64,000 bases of DNA from Chryseobacterium sp. G0201 (GTDB lineage: Bacteria > Bacteroidota > Bacteroidia > Flavobacteriales > Weeksellaceae), in contig NZ_CP033917.1 of assembly GCF_003815655.1 (NCBI RefSeq), forward strand, positions 2,976,001-3,040,000, read 5' to 3'. Each line of letters opens with the position of its first letter. Position 1 is the stretch's first letter. Under the pieces are notes generated by a model. It saw only the letters and a program-made list of their open reading frames with translations. It ran no database searches and was not told where the DNA came from. Both the position numbers and the translations under genes were made by a program. Shown piece by piece: positions 55,785-64,000 of this stretch.

Positions 55785-56621
55785 TTATTTTGTATACAAA
55801 GGAGATCGTTTTAAAATATATTCCAATGGGGCGGTATATGATCCATCTGTTGTTGTCCAAAAGGCTTTATGGCTATTGTTATAAATACTGGCATTGTTAT
55901 CCATGTAGATTTGTAAAGTCACTTTAACATCGTATTGCTGCGAACTGTCACTAATCGACGAGGAAATACCTTTTGCTTTGACCTTGTCTCCATCTCCTTT
56001 AATAGTTGTATTGCTGTTGCCAAAGGTCGAACTGGACAAGTATCCTTTTGTCTGGCTTATTGTGCCTTCTATAATATATTCTGTGCCTAAAATATCGCAG
56101 AGGTTTTTCATTGTAAAACCCATTATTTTCTCGCGGGTTACACCTGCCTGAATTAAGGCTGCGTTAGCCGTTCGAGGATCAATAATTTTATAACCTGACG
56201 AATGTTGTGAAAGGAAATCATACACATCTTGTTGTGCTTTAATTCCTATTTCTTCCGCACCTTGTTGGTTGTCCAGTAGGAAGGTGAACGGAAGGATGGC
56301 AATACGGTTATGATGTTCGGTTGAACTGGCTACCATTGATATGGGATCTTTCTGACGCAATTGTGCTGTTTGATTTTGAACAAAATCTTCCACCCTCCCG
56401 CTAGAATGGGTAATTTTAGCAACATCAATCTTTTTAATCACATACTCTGCAGTTTCCCCACTATAGATAAACGTGATTTCGTTATCCGTGATCCGTAGAA
56501 TTTTGCCTTTGAGTATTTCTCCACTGTTTTTTTGAAGGATATCTTCTTTACTAGTCTGATTTCCTTGAGCAAAAGTTTCGGTTGAAAAGAAAGCAAAAAA
56601 AATGATAATGTAAAATTTCAT
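55785..56621 (-). CDS. Secreted CsgG/TolB-N-like protein
   Basis: 278 residues, signal peptide ending TFA/QGNQ. Residues 25-75 form a small beta domain (GEILKGKILRITDNEITFIY) common in Bacteroidota. From about 105 a TolB-N/CsgG-like alpha/beta domain follows: RIAILPFTF, QDVYDFLSQHSSGYKIIDPR, ILGTEYIIEGTISQTKG. The C-terminus lacks a clear lipobox. Probably periplasmic or associated with the outer membrane. Monocistronic. Confidence 0.65.
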   Translation of the reverse strand: MKFYIIIFFAFFSTETFAQGNQTSKEDILQKNSGEILKGKILRITDNEITFIYSGETAEYVIKKIDVAKITHSSGRVEDFVQNQTAQLRQKDPISMVASSTEHHNRIAILPFTFLLDNQQGAEEIGIKAQQDVYDFLSQHSSGYKIIDPRTANAALIQAGVTREKIMGFTMKNLCDILGTEYIIEGTISQTKGYLSSSTFGNSNTTIKGDGDKVKAKGISSSISDSSQQYDVKVTLQIYMDNNASIYNNSHKAFWTTTDGSYTAPLEYILKRSPLYTK

Positions 56622-56973
56622 AATATGATTGTTTAATCAAAAATAGTAATTTTAATTCTTTTAAAACAGCTTATCAATAATAATTTAATTATAACAAGCC
56701 AATTCTTTTAATACATAAAATCCAGTGTAATAATAAATTTTCTTCTGACTTTTCCTTCGTTTAATGTCTATGAGAGGGTAAGCTGTTTATTTTTTTACGT
56801 CTACAGCATAGAATCATAAAACAAAAATTACTGGTAGTACTGCTGTAATTTATCGTTGAATGCCAGTTGGATACTACGGACTGTTTAATTATACTAGTAC
56901 ATTAGAAAGTTTGCTTTACAAATATCTTTTGAAAGGATCTTAATAACTATATTTGTTAATATACTCGCGACAC
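56622..56973. other. Intergenic spacer
   Basis: AT-rich; no gene or strong hairpin seen. Confidence 0.5.
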
Positions 56974-57319
56974 ATGTTTACTGATGATAATATTGACCGA
57001 AAGAAAGAAATTACTGAAAGATATCTAGCTTTTTTAGATAAACATATTGATGATGTGCTTAAACATCGTGTTTCTGAATTTATGGAGCTTAATAAAATAG
57101 CTTCTGAGTTAGCAATTTCCCACAATCATCTTAACGGATACTGTAAAAAATGAGCTGGGTAACCACCCCTGTCATTTTTATGATTTGAAAATTATTGAAA
57201 AAGCAAAGCTGATGCTAGTAACATCAAATTCTTCTACGAAGGTTGCAGAAGCACTAACTACTTATAATCCTTCAAATTTTTCTTAGTTCTTTAAAAAATG
57301 GACCAGCATGACTGATTGA
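56974..57319 (+). pseudogene. AraC-type DNA-binding domain remnant
   Basis: From ATG 56974: helical MFTDDNIDRKKEITERYLAF, then ELNKIASELAISHNHL (first HTH). A one-base shift near 57145 leads to NELGNHPCHFYDLKIIEKAK and STKVAEALTTYNPSNFS (second HTH), followed by TAG in place of a Gln codon, then FFKKWTSM. Not functional. It precedes the SDR operon and may once have regulated it. Confidence 0.68.
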
Positions 57320-57435
57320 TAAGAATAAAAGAACAAAAGGAATTACGAAATTCTCACAACTTCCGAAAAGTTCACCATGTAAATATGGTTTTTATTGTTG
57401 ATTTTTGTAAATGTTAATAATAAAAATATACAACT

Positions 57436-58191
57436 ATGTCAACACACGATGTTAAAGGAAAAGTAGTTTTAATTGCCGGTGGAGGTAAAAATTTAGGAGG
57501 ATTACTAAGCAAAGATTTTGCAGCAAAAGGGGCAAAACTAGCCATACATTACAACAGCGAAAGTTCTAAAGCTGAAAGTGAAAAAACTTTGGATGAGGTT
57601 CAGGCTTTGGGTGCTGAAGCATTTTTATTTCAAGGTGATCTAACCCAAGTAGAAAATATCACCAAATTTTTTGATGAAGCCATGGCTAGATTCGGAGGCA
57701 TCGATATTGCCATAAACACGGTTGGGATGGTGTTGAAAAAACCATTTACAGAAACAACTGAAGAAGAATATGATTTGATGTTCGGCATCAATTCAAAATC
57801 AGCATATTTCTTTTTGCAGGAAGCTGGTAAAAAAGTGAATGATAACGGTAAAGTCTGTACCATAGTTACTTCATTATTAGCAGCTTATACAGGCTTGTAT
57901 TCGACTTATGCGGGTGCAAAAGCTCCAGTAGAGCATTTCACAAGAGCAGCTTCTAAGGAATTCGGAGGTAGAGGGATTTCAGTAACAGCAGTTGCTCCCG
58001 GTCCTATGGATACACCTTTCTTCTACGGACAGGAAAGTGCTGATGCAGTAGCATATCACAAATCCGCTTCAGCTTTAGGAGGTCTTACTGACATCAAAGA
58101 TATTGCTCCATTAGTGGAGTTTTTAGTAACTGACGGATGGTGGATCACAGGGCAGACTATTTTTGCAAACGGTGGCTATACAACCAGATAA
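57436..58191 (+). CDS. SDR-family oxidoreductase
   Basis: 251 residues, classical SDR length. Cofactor motif IAGGGKNLGG (a variant of TGxxxGxG), catalytic S146, Y158 and K162 (YAGAK), and APGPMDTPF after strand 6. NAD(P)-dependent; substrate not readable. First intact gene of the downstream plus-strand run; a terminator hairpin follows it. Confidence 0.88.
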   Translation: MSTHDVKGKVVLIAGGGKNLGGLLSKDFAAKGAKLAIHYNSESSKAESEKTLDEVQALGAEAFLFQGDLTQVENITKFFDEAMARFGGIDIAINTVGMVLKKPFTETTEEEYDLMFGINSKSAYFFLQEAGKKVNDNGKVCTIVTSLLAAYTGLYSTYAGAKAPVEHFTRAASKEFGGRGISVTAVAPGPMDTPFFYGQESADAVAYHKSASALGGLTDIKDIAPLVEFLVTDGWWITGQTIFANGGYTTR

Positions 58192-58197
58192 TTGATT

Positions 58198-58234
58198 AAA
58201 AACCAGTTGTTATTTATTTAACATCTGGTTTTTT
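58198..58234 (+). terminator. Terminator hairpin after the SDR gene
   Basis: AAAAACCAG / CTGGTTTTT stem with T-run, 7 nt after the SDR stop. Confidence 0.65.
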
Positions 58235-58259
58235 CATTTTCAACATCTATCTTAAAATA

Positions 58260-59015
58260 ATGAACGAACAAAATAATGTAATCAGAAAACAGCCCAAGCA
58301 TACTTTCCCTAAGAAAAAGGTTTTGTGTTTGGTTTCCAATGCAGCACAACTCCACGGGATGGAGGTTGGATTTTTTGCCGAAGAAATGACAAGACCATTC
58401 TTCGATTTCATCAATGCGGGTTATGACGTAGATGTTGCTTCTCCAAAAGGCGGAAAAGTAGTATTTGATGGACATAGCAATCCAGAAAACCCAAAAGGAG
58501 CTTATCCAAATGATTTAATAAGCATAGGTTTTGTTCATCATACTACATTTGGAAAATGGATGGAAAACACATTTTCTATTGCGGATATCAACGTTGCCGA
58601 TTATGATGCAGTTTGTGTGTCGGGTGGTGGAGCTCCATTGATCAATTTTATAGATGATTTAGAACTACATAAATTAATAGCAGATTTCTATGAAGCAGGG
58701 AAAATAACTTGTTTAATTTGCCACGGAACATCTTTGCTATTATGGACGAAATTGAGCGACGGGACACTTCTCGCAGATGGAAAGACCTGGACAGGATTTG
58801 CTGATAGCGAAGAAAATATGATTAATGAAATGTTTGGAATGACGGTAAATGATTATACCATCGAAACAGAAGCCCGTAAAAATCCAAACACCAATTTTGA
58901 AGTAGCTGGCCCGTTAGAGCCCTTTGCAATCAGAGATGGAAGATTAATTACCGCACAACAACAGCACAGTAGCTTTTTGGCATCTCAATTAGTTATTGAA
59001 GCTTTATCAGAATAA
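58260..59015 (+). CDS. DJ-1/PfpI-family protein (Hsp31-like)
   Basis: 251 residues. The class I GATase-like fold shows the nucleophile elbow LICHG with C154-H155, preceded by YDAVCVSGGGAPL, and a Glu-containing GMEVGFFAEE segment near residue 36 (long cap as in Hsp31/YhbO-type proteins). Related proteins are glyoxalases or deglycases and protect against reactive aldehydes, which fits the nearby aldehyde dehydrogenase gene. Confidence 0.83.
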   Translation: MNEQNNVIRKQPKHTFPKKKVLCLVSNAAQLHGMEVGFFAEEMTRPFFDFINAGYDVDVASPKGGKVVFDGHSNPENPKGAYPNDLISIGFVHHTTFGKWMENTFSIADINVADYDAVCVSGGGAPLINFIDDLELHKLIADFYEAGKITCLICHGTSLLLWTKLSDGTLLADGKTWTGFADSEENMINEMFGMTVNDYTIETEARKNPNTNFEVAGPLEPFAIRDGRLITAQQQHSSFLASQLVIEALSE

Positions 59016-59098
59016 GCTGTTTTTTCAATGAAAACGGGAAATAGAATATTATCTGTTTTTCGTTTTCTTTTTATCCTGCCTGTATTTGGAAAACACAA

Positions 59099-59778
59099 AT
59101 GAAATTAAAAACTAAATATCCGAAACTCTTACAAACACTTGCACTAACTGTGTTTTTTACTTTTTCGATGCAATTTTTTAAGGCTCAAGATATTGATGGT
59201 GTGAGTTCCTTTTTGGTGGCCGGTGAGTATGGATATTCCTAAAAACAATAAATTACTTATTTATGGCGGTTTTAGCCCTACCGATCATGTAAAGGCACTT
59301 TTGGTTTTGCCAAGTTTTAGAATAAATAAAATACTTAACGCTTACACCTGGCTATACCCATGTAAATGTGGATTTGGAAAAAGACAGTACACTCGTAGAA
59401 AACCAACTATTGGCAATGGCTACGCTATCTTTTCCGATTGCAAAAAACTGGACTATCGCAGATAGGAACACCTATTTTCATAGATTTAGGAGTAATGCAG
59501 ATGATCTTTCCTTTTACAGAAACCGATTGGGAGTAATTCACAAGACTGAAATTTTTAAAAAGCAGGTAAGCATTTTTTTACACGACGAAGTATATCTGAG
59601 TTTGGATAACGGACAGTTTACACGCAACCGTGTTATTTTAGGTGGAGATATAAAACTCATAAAATGGCTTACTCCACAGGTAATGTTGATGTACCGGAGC
59701 GATAAAGCAACAGGAAACAAAATTTTAGGCTGGCTGGTTTTTACGATTCCATTGGAAAATTTCGGACTTTTTAAATAG
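59099..59778 (+). pseudogene. DUF2490-like outer-membrane protein, frameshifted
   Basis: ATG 59099 gives a signal peptide (LALTVFFTFSMQFFKAQ) and DGVSSFLVAGEYG, then a shift near 59228 leads to PKNNKLLIYGGFSP. Another near 59335 leads to VNVDLEKDSTLVENQ and a beta-rich C-terminus (NTYFHRFRSNADDLSFYRNR) ending at 59778. Joined, the parts read as a small barrel with strand repeats. Two indels make it non-functional unless they are sequencing errors. Confidence 0.6.
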
Positions 59779-59828
59779 CTACGATACAGAATTATCATTC
59801 AGAAATTTAAACCATTAAACAAAAAAAT

Positions 59829-61202
59829 ATGAATAAGTACCAATCACTTTTCGACACACAAAAAAAGTTTTTCTATAACGATGTTTCCAAAACCTATGAG
59901 TGGAGGATGGATCAACTCAACAGGTTGGAAAAAATGCTTACTGAAAATCAGGAAACCTTTTGCCAGGCTCTGAAAACAGATTTTAATAAACCTCCATTTG
60001 AGCAGCTGTTCGAAATTACAGTTCCATTAGGAAATATAAAATACTACAAGGAAAATCTTAAACAATTAATGACTCCCGAGCTGGTTTCCATACCAAAAGG
60101 ATTGGAAGAAACCGGGAACAGAGGGGTTATTTACAAAGAACCTTTTGGGGTAACTTTGGTCATTGGCCCATTCAATGCGCCGATTTTATTGTTGCTCGAC
60201 CCTGCCATAGCAGCTTTGGCAGCGGGAAATCCTGTTATTCTTAAACCTGCAAATACAACACCTACCGTTGCAGCTCTTTTTCAGGATCTTATTCCAAAAT
60301 ATTTTGAACCTGAAGCTGTAAATATTGTTACCGGAGGAAGAGAGGAAATCACGACATTATTAGAGCTGCCTTTCGATTTTATTTTCTTTACAGGAAGTTC
60401 TGCTGTTGGCAAAGTAGTCATGCGCGCTGCTGCTGAAAATCTTACACCAATAGTTTTGGAATTAGGCGGTCAAAACCCGACCGTGGTTGATGAAACTGCC
60501 AATCTTGATATTGCTGCAGATCGCATTGCTTGGGGACATTTGGCGATTTCCGGTCAGTGGTGTATTGCTCCGGGTTATGTATATATACACGAAAGTATTG
60601 CCGACGAATTTCTGGATAAACTGAAAGCATCTGTTATAAAAATGTATGGCGAAGACCCAAGTCAAAGCCCTGATTTTGCAAGGATGATCAGTGAACACGA
60701 TACCGAAAGGGTAGCTTCTTATATCATCCCCGAAAAAGTAGTTTTAGGGGGAAGATATGACGTAAAAGCCAGATATGTTGAGCCAACTATTTTATATCCG
60801 AGCACTTGGGAAGATCCCGCCATGCAACAGGAAATTTTCGGACCAGTTTTTCCGATTTTGGTGTACAACGATCTAAAAGAAATTGTAGAGATCATTAAGC
60901 GTAAACCAAAATCTTTGGCAGCTTATTTCTTCAGCAAAAATCAGGCGAATATCGATTATTTCTTAAATTCGGTTTCTTTTGGCGGTGGATGCATCAACCA
61001 GACCAATCTGCATTGCTGGATAGACAGTCTGCCTTTTGGCGGTGTTGGCTATGCCGGAATGGGCAAATATTATGGCAAGGCCGGTTTTGATACTTTAAGT
61101 AATACAAAAGCGATGTTGATAGGAAATCCCGATTTGGAACTAGACGTTTTTCCACCGTATGAAGGCAAGGATATTACGAAAAATTTAAGTGTTTTTGGGT
61201 GA
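59829..61202 (+). CDS. Aldehyde dehydrogenase (class 3 type)
   Basis: 457 residues, the size of ALDH3/coniferyl-aldehyde-type enzymes. IGPFNAP, KPANTTPT, FTGSSAVGK, general base E211 (LELGGQNP) and nucleophile C245 (GQWCIAP) are present, with the closing FGGVGYAGMGKYYGK segment. Oxidises aldehydes to acids with NAD(P). It follows the DJ-1 and SDR genes, suggesting detoxification of reactive carbonyls. Confidence 0.9.
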   Translation: MNKYQSLFDTQKKFFYNDVSKTYEWRMDQLNRLEKMLTENQETFCQALKTDFNKPPFEQLFEITVPLGNIKYYKENLKQLMTPELVSIPKGLEETGNRGVIYKEPFGVTLVIGPFNAPILLLLDPAIAALAAGNPVILKPANTTPTVAALFQDLIPKYFEPEAVNIVTGGREEITTLLELPFDFIFFTGSSAVGKVVMRAAAENLTPIVLELGGQNPTVVDETANLDIAADRIAWGHLAISGQWCIAPGYVYIHESIADEFLDKLKASVIKMYGEDPSQSPDFARMISEHDTERVASYIIPEKVVLGGRYDVKARYVEPTILYPSTWEDPAMQQEIFGPVFPILVYNDLKEIVEIIKRKPKSLAAYFFSKNQANIDYFLNSVSFGGGCINQTNLHCWIDSLPFGGVGYAGMGKYYGKAGFDTLSNTKAMLIGNPDLELDVFPPYEGKDITKNLSVFG

Positions 61203-61262
61203 GAAAATATAAAAGTAGAAACCATCGATCTGATTCTAAAAGCAATTCTATAAACTAAAAAT

Positions 61263-61619
61263 ATGATACTAAAAATTATTAATTCAGTGTTAATGCTTGT
61301 TGCCATATTTATGGGCTTGAAACAGGGGTGGGCAATGTTTTCTGGAAAACCGGAAATGATAGAAATGTTTGGCAAATGGAACATCAATAAAACGGGTTTA
61401 ATGGTCATCGGAGCTGCAACAATGTTGAGTGCCTTGCTGATTATTTTTCCGAAAACCTTTGTTTGGGGCAATTTTTTAATGGCAGCCGGTATTTTATTAA
61501 TTATCTGCTTTCATCTGTTTGACAAAGATTTGAAAGGCGTGGCAATAGAATTGCCATTTCTTTTGCTGAATCTAATAATTATTTATTTACAGCATCCACT
61601 TAAAAACGGCTCATTATAA
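61263..61619 (+). CDS. DoxX-like small membrane protein
   Basis: 118 residues with four hydrophobic segments, typical of DoxX/DUF4267-like proteins (LKQGWAMFSGKPEMIEMF, then GLMVIGAATMLSALLIIF). Often linked with oxidative-stress or quinone metabolism genes; exact role unknown. Located between the aldehyde dehydrogenase and the SnoaL-like gene in the same orientation. Confidence 0.65.
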   Translation: MILKIINSVLMLVAIFMGLKQGWAMFSGKPEMIEMFGKWNINKTGLMVIGAATMLSALLIIFPKTFVWGNFLMAAGILLIICFHLFDKDLKGVAIELPFLLLNLIIIYLQHPLKNGSL

Positions 61620-61633
61620 ACAGTAAATTTTCA

Positions 61634-62068
61634 ATGATGAAAACATTTCCGATGATTACTGTTCTTGCTGTTAGTCTTTCGCTTACGGCCTGTGGACAAT
61701 CAAAAACTCAAAAAACAGAAAAAACAACAATTAAAAAAATACAAAAAATGGATACGAACAAACTTACAAACAAAACTGTAAAAGCCGCTTTCGATGCTTG
61801 GCAAAATGGTGACAGCAAAACATTTCTATCAAATTTTACTGCAGATGCAAAACTGTATGATGACGGCAGTCCCCGCAACTTTCAAAATTTTATAAAAGAA
61901 GCCTGTGGACACGAAAGATTTACCAGCATAGAAAAGGTGGAAAATGAAGGAAAAGATATTACCGGAAATTTCCACACAGAAAGCTGGGGCGATTTCAAAA
62001 CCTATTTTAAGTTTAGCATTAATGGTGATGGTAAATTTGACAGATTAGATATTGGGCAGGCTGAATAG
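61634..62068 (+). CDS. SnoaL/NTF2-like lipoprotein
   Basis: 144 residues. Lipobox LSLTAC, a Lys/Thr-rich linker (KTQKTEKTTIKKIQKM), then an NTF2-like cone fold (VKAAFDAWQNGDSKTFLSNF, AKLYDDGSP, FSINGDGKFDRLDIGQ). Two adjacent ATGs; either start is possible. M36 of the linker could start a cytosolic form, as in other SnoaL proteins. Probably binds a small hydrophobic ligand. Confidence 0.7.
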   Translation: MMKTFPMITVLAVSLSLTACGQSKTQKTEKTTIKKIQKMDTNKLTNKTVKAAFDAWQNGDSKTFLSNFTADAKLYDDGSPRNFQNFIKEACGHERFTSIEKVENEGKDITGNFHTESWGDFKTYFKFSINGDGKFDRLDIGQAE

Positions 62069-62096
62069 TTTAAGTTCTTACATCTATTCTAATTCG

Positions 62097-62762
62097 ATGA
62101 ATGAAACAATAGCTTTTTTTCAAAGTAAAAAATACGAATTATTGCTTTTTGCACTGATTCAACACCTGTTCATAGGTGTTTTTCTTACTGATCTCGATTT
62201 CTATACCCGGATTGTATGGCCGATCAACATGCTGATATTGGGACTGGGAAGCATTTTTATATTTACTGGCAAACACAGTTGGAGACATTGGCTCAGGAAC
62301 CTTCACTTTATTGTCGTACTGCTTTTGCCCATCGGTATTCCGGCTTTTAAAGATGTAGCTTGGTATTTTACTTTCCTTAATATTAATTATGTTATTTTTT
62401 TTGTATTTCTGTTTTTAGAGTTGCTTCGCTTTTTATTGAAGCCCGGATATATTAATAGTGATATTATTTCGGCATCAGCATGTGGTTATTTTTTATTGAT
62501 AGAGATCTCGGTTTTCTTATTGCAAACATTCGAATATTATAATCCTTTGTCTTTTAAAGGAATAGATACTTCTTCGCCAGCGGGTATATTTACAGATCTG
62601 GTCTATTTTTGCTCTATAACGTTTACCAGTATTGGTTTTGGAGACATTACGCCCAATCACCACATTACCAAACTTGTTACAGCGTTTATTGGAGTTACAG
62701 GGCAATTTTACACGGTCGTTTTGGTGGGGATATTAATAAGTAAATTCTCTTCAAAAAATTAA
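62097..62762 (+). CDS. Two-pore-helix-type ion channel (K+ channel family)
   Basis: About 221 residues from ATG 62097; a longer frame from 62052 overlaps the previous gene. Five to six hydrophobic segments, then a pore helix and selectivity filter TFTSIGFGDITP followed by a last helix (GVTGQFYTVVLVGILISKF), the pattern of the Ion_trans_2 family. GFGD replaces the canonical GYGD, which usually still allows K+. It directly precedes the bestrophin gene (6 nt). Confidence 0.82.
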   Translation: MNETIAFFQSKKYELLLFALIQHLFIGVFLTDLDFYTRIVWPINMLILGLGSIFIFTGKHSWRHWLRNLHFIVVLLLPIGIPAFKDVAWYFTFLNINYVIFFVFLFLELLRFLLKPGYINSDIISASACGYFLLIEISVFLLQTFEYYNPLSFKGIDTSSPAGIFTDLVYFCSITFTSIGFGDITPNHHITKLVTAFIGVTGQFYTVVLVGILISKFSSKN

Positions 62763-62768
62763 ATTTAT

Positions 62769-63785
62769 ATGAATATAAGTTCTCATTACAAACTCAGGCA
62801 TTTTATTCCCTGGACAAGAGTTAAGATTTATAAAATGTTGATATTAAGTATAATTCCGACGCTTCTGTTTTATTTTCTTGATTGGAAATGGCTGGCGATT
62901 CCTTGGGTTCCGGTGGCCTTGTTGGGAACAGCGACTGCGTTTATTTCCGGGTTCAAGAATACTCAGACTTACAACCGTACATGGGAAGCGCGACAGGTTT
63001 ATGGAGCCATTATCAATAACAGTCGAGCCTTTGGGATCATGACAAAAGATTTTATCCGTTCAGAAGATAAAGTCCTTGAAAAACAATTACATCAACAGAT
63101 TATTCACCGTCATTTTGCGTGGCTTACTGCATTGCGTTTTCAGCTTAGAGAAATTAAAAGCTGGGAAAATATAAAAACAAAAAGTTACAACCGTGAATAT
63201 CTCAAATATTACAAAGTACCTGAATGGGAAAGTAATTTGGATGAAGAACTAAATAGCTTTCTCAGTAAAGAAGAGTTTCAATATATTTTATCAACAAAAA
63301 ACCAGGCAACGCAAATCATTGCTTTACAATCTTCTGAGCTAAAAAAACTTAACGAAGAAGGCAATATATCAGATTACAATTATATTGCTCTGGAAAATCA
63401 GCTAAAAGAATTGTATGACCAGCAGGGAAAATGCGAACGTATCAAAAATTTCCCTTATCCTAGGCAGTTTTCGAGCATCAATTTGTATTTCACTAATCTG
63501 TTTTGTATCCTGTTACCATTTGGTTTCCTTAGTGAATTTTCAAAACTTGTCGAAAAATTTGGTGAAAATATTATCTGGCTTACTATTCCTTTTAGTATGA
63601 TTTTAGGTTGGGTTTTCTTGGTTTTAGAACAAATAGGCGAAAGTACAGAAAATCCTTTTGAAGGAAATGCCAACGATATTCCTGTTACACAGATAAGCAG
63701 AAATATAGAAATTGATTTAAGGGAAATGCTGGGCGAAAAAGATTTGCCACCAGCGATCGCTGCACAGAATAATATTTTAATGTAA
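62769..63785 (+). CDS. Bestrophin-family (UPF0187) anion channel
   Basis: 338 residues. HFIPWTRVKIYKML at the N-terminus, AFISGFKNTQTYNRTWEARQVYGAIINNSR (residues 57-86) and the helical tail ENPFEGNANDIPVTQISRNI match bacterial bestrophins, which form pentameric chloride or bicarbonate channels. Membrane segments around 25-55 and 235-285. Encoded 6 nt after the K+-type channel, so cation and anion conductances are co-expressed. Confidence 0.87.
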   Translation: MNISSHYKLRHFIPWTRVKIYKMLILSIIPTLLFYFLDWKWLAIPWVPVALLGTATAFISGFKNTQTYNRTWEARQVYGAIINNSRAFGIMTKDFIRSEDKVLEKQLHQQIIHRHFAWLTALRFQLREIKSWENIKTKSYNREYLKYYKVPEWESNLDEELNSFLSKEEFQYILSTKNQATQIIALQSSELKKLNEEGNISDYNYIALENQLKELYDQQGKCERIKNFPYPRQFSSINLYFTNLFCILLPFGFLSEFSKLVEKFGENIIWLTIPFSMILGWVFLVLEQIGESTENPFEGNANDIPVTQISRNIEIDLREMLGEKDLPPAIAAQNNILM

Positions 63786-63806
63786 ATAAATAAACACAAA
63801 CAAATT

Positions 63807-64000
63807 ATGGAAAATTTAGAATCCGTTAGAAAATGGTATCCGAAAGCATTAACATCCATCGATACGGTTAATCGCCTGTTAGACACGATTGAAAAACATG
63901 TAGGCTTAAAACCGAACCAATTAATGCATGCCGACAGTATGTGTTGTGACGATGTGAATGCGATACAATATCCACCAAGAGCTTACGAGATGTTGGGTCC
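63807..64000 (+). CDS. Start of a protein possibly related to LCIB-type carbonic anhydrases (truncated by window end)
   Basis: 64 codons visible: helical KWYPKALTSIDTVNRLLDTI, then MHADSMCCDDVNAIQYPPRA. The S-x-C-x-DD-x-N pattern recalls the N-terminal part of the LCIB/theta carbonic anhydrase domain, where the Cys binds zinc, but too little is present to be firm. It starts 21 nt after the bestrophin gene and is probably in its operon. Confidence 0.4.
   Translation, partial: MENLESVRKWYPKALTSIDTVNRLLDTIEKHVGLKPNQLMHADSMCCDDVNAIQYPPRAYEMLG

Overview
The window is very AT-rich, uses standard bacterial start and stop codons, and carries families typical of the Weeksellaceae: TPR/AraC membrane regulators, secreted proteins with a short 'VGI.T..P...LDV' stalk, a secreted protein with LamG-like repeats, and long AT-rich spacers. 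I read it as a chromosomal segment of a Chryseobacterium-like Bacteroidota bacterium. No rRNA, tRNA or CRISPR array was seen. All homology statements come from recalled family sequences, not from a search.

Region 1 (1-8307, minus strand) is the most striking part: one biosynthetic gene cluster, transcribed from 8307 down to the window edge. Its gene products look like a full PqsA-PqsB-PqsC-PqsD-PqsE set, the 2-alkyl-4-quinolone pathway known from Pseudomonas and Burkholderia. Three genes sit between pqsC and pqsD: an acyl carrier protein, a CrtI/retinol-saturase-type FAD oxidoreductase and an AurF-type diiron N-oxygenase. In outline, PqsA would activate an aromatic acid, PqsD extend it with malonyl, PqsE release the thioester, and PqsBC add a fatty acyl chain. 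The diiron enzyme could oxidise the amine (the PqsL step) and the ACP/FAD pair could modify the chain. This would be a quinolone-like, possibly N-oxide, signal or antibiotic made by a Bacteroidota bacterium.

Region 2 (8308-38300) alternates small secreted or surface proteins (many with C1q-like jelly-roll heads) with two mirror-image regulator pairs. Each pair is a membrane protein with a LuxR-type HTH plus a TPR-membrane-AraC regulator (16735-20480 and 27661-30242). Two further small HTH proteins, a glycosyltransferase/deacetylase pair, a 1.45 kb IS3-family element and a 1392-residue protein with a nearly perfect 1227-bp tandem duplication also lie here. Long AT-rich spacers of about 1 kb separate the blocks.

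Region 3 (38300-57400) is a decay zone. It holds at least four remnants of one IS3-family element, many frameshifted genes, a lipoprotein with a (AAT)17 tract, a squalene/phytoene-synthase-like gene next to IS debris, and an ABC transporter whose permease is fused to a thioredoxin domain. It also holds a 1.3 kb inverted duplication carrying two HEAFH metallopeptidase-like paralogs around a loop with RidA and AraC genes.

Region 4 (57400-64000, plus strand) is an operon-like run: SDR, DJ-1/PfpI, a broken outer-membrane protein, aldehyde dehydrogenase, DoxX-like, SnoaL-like lipoprotein, a 2-TM ion channel, a bestrophin and the start of a protein possibly related to LCIB-type carbonic anhydrases. 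It looks like an aldehyde-stress and ion-homeostasis block.
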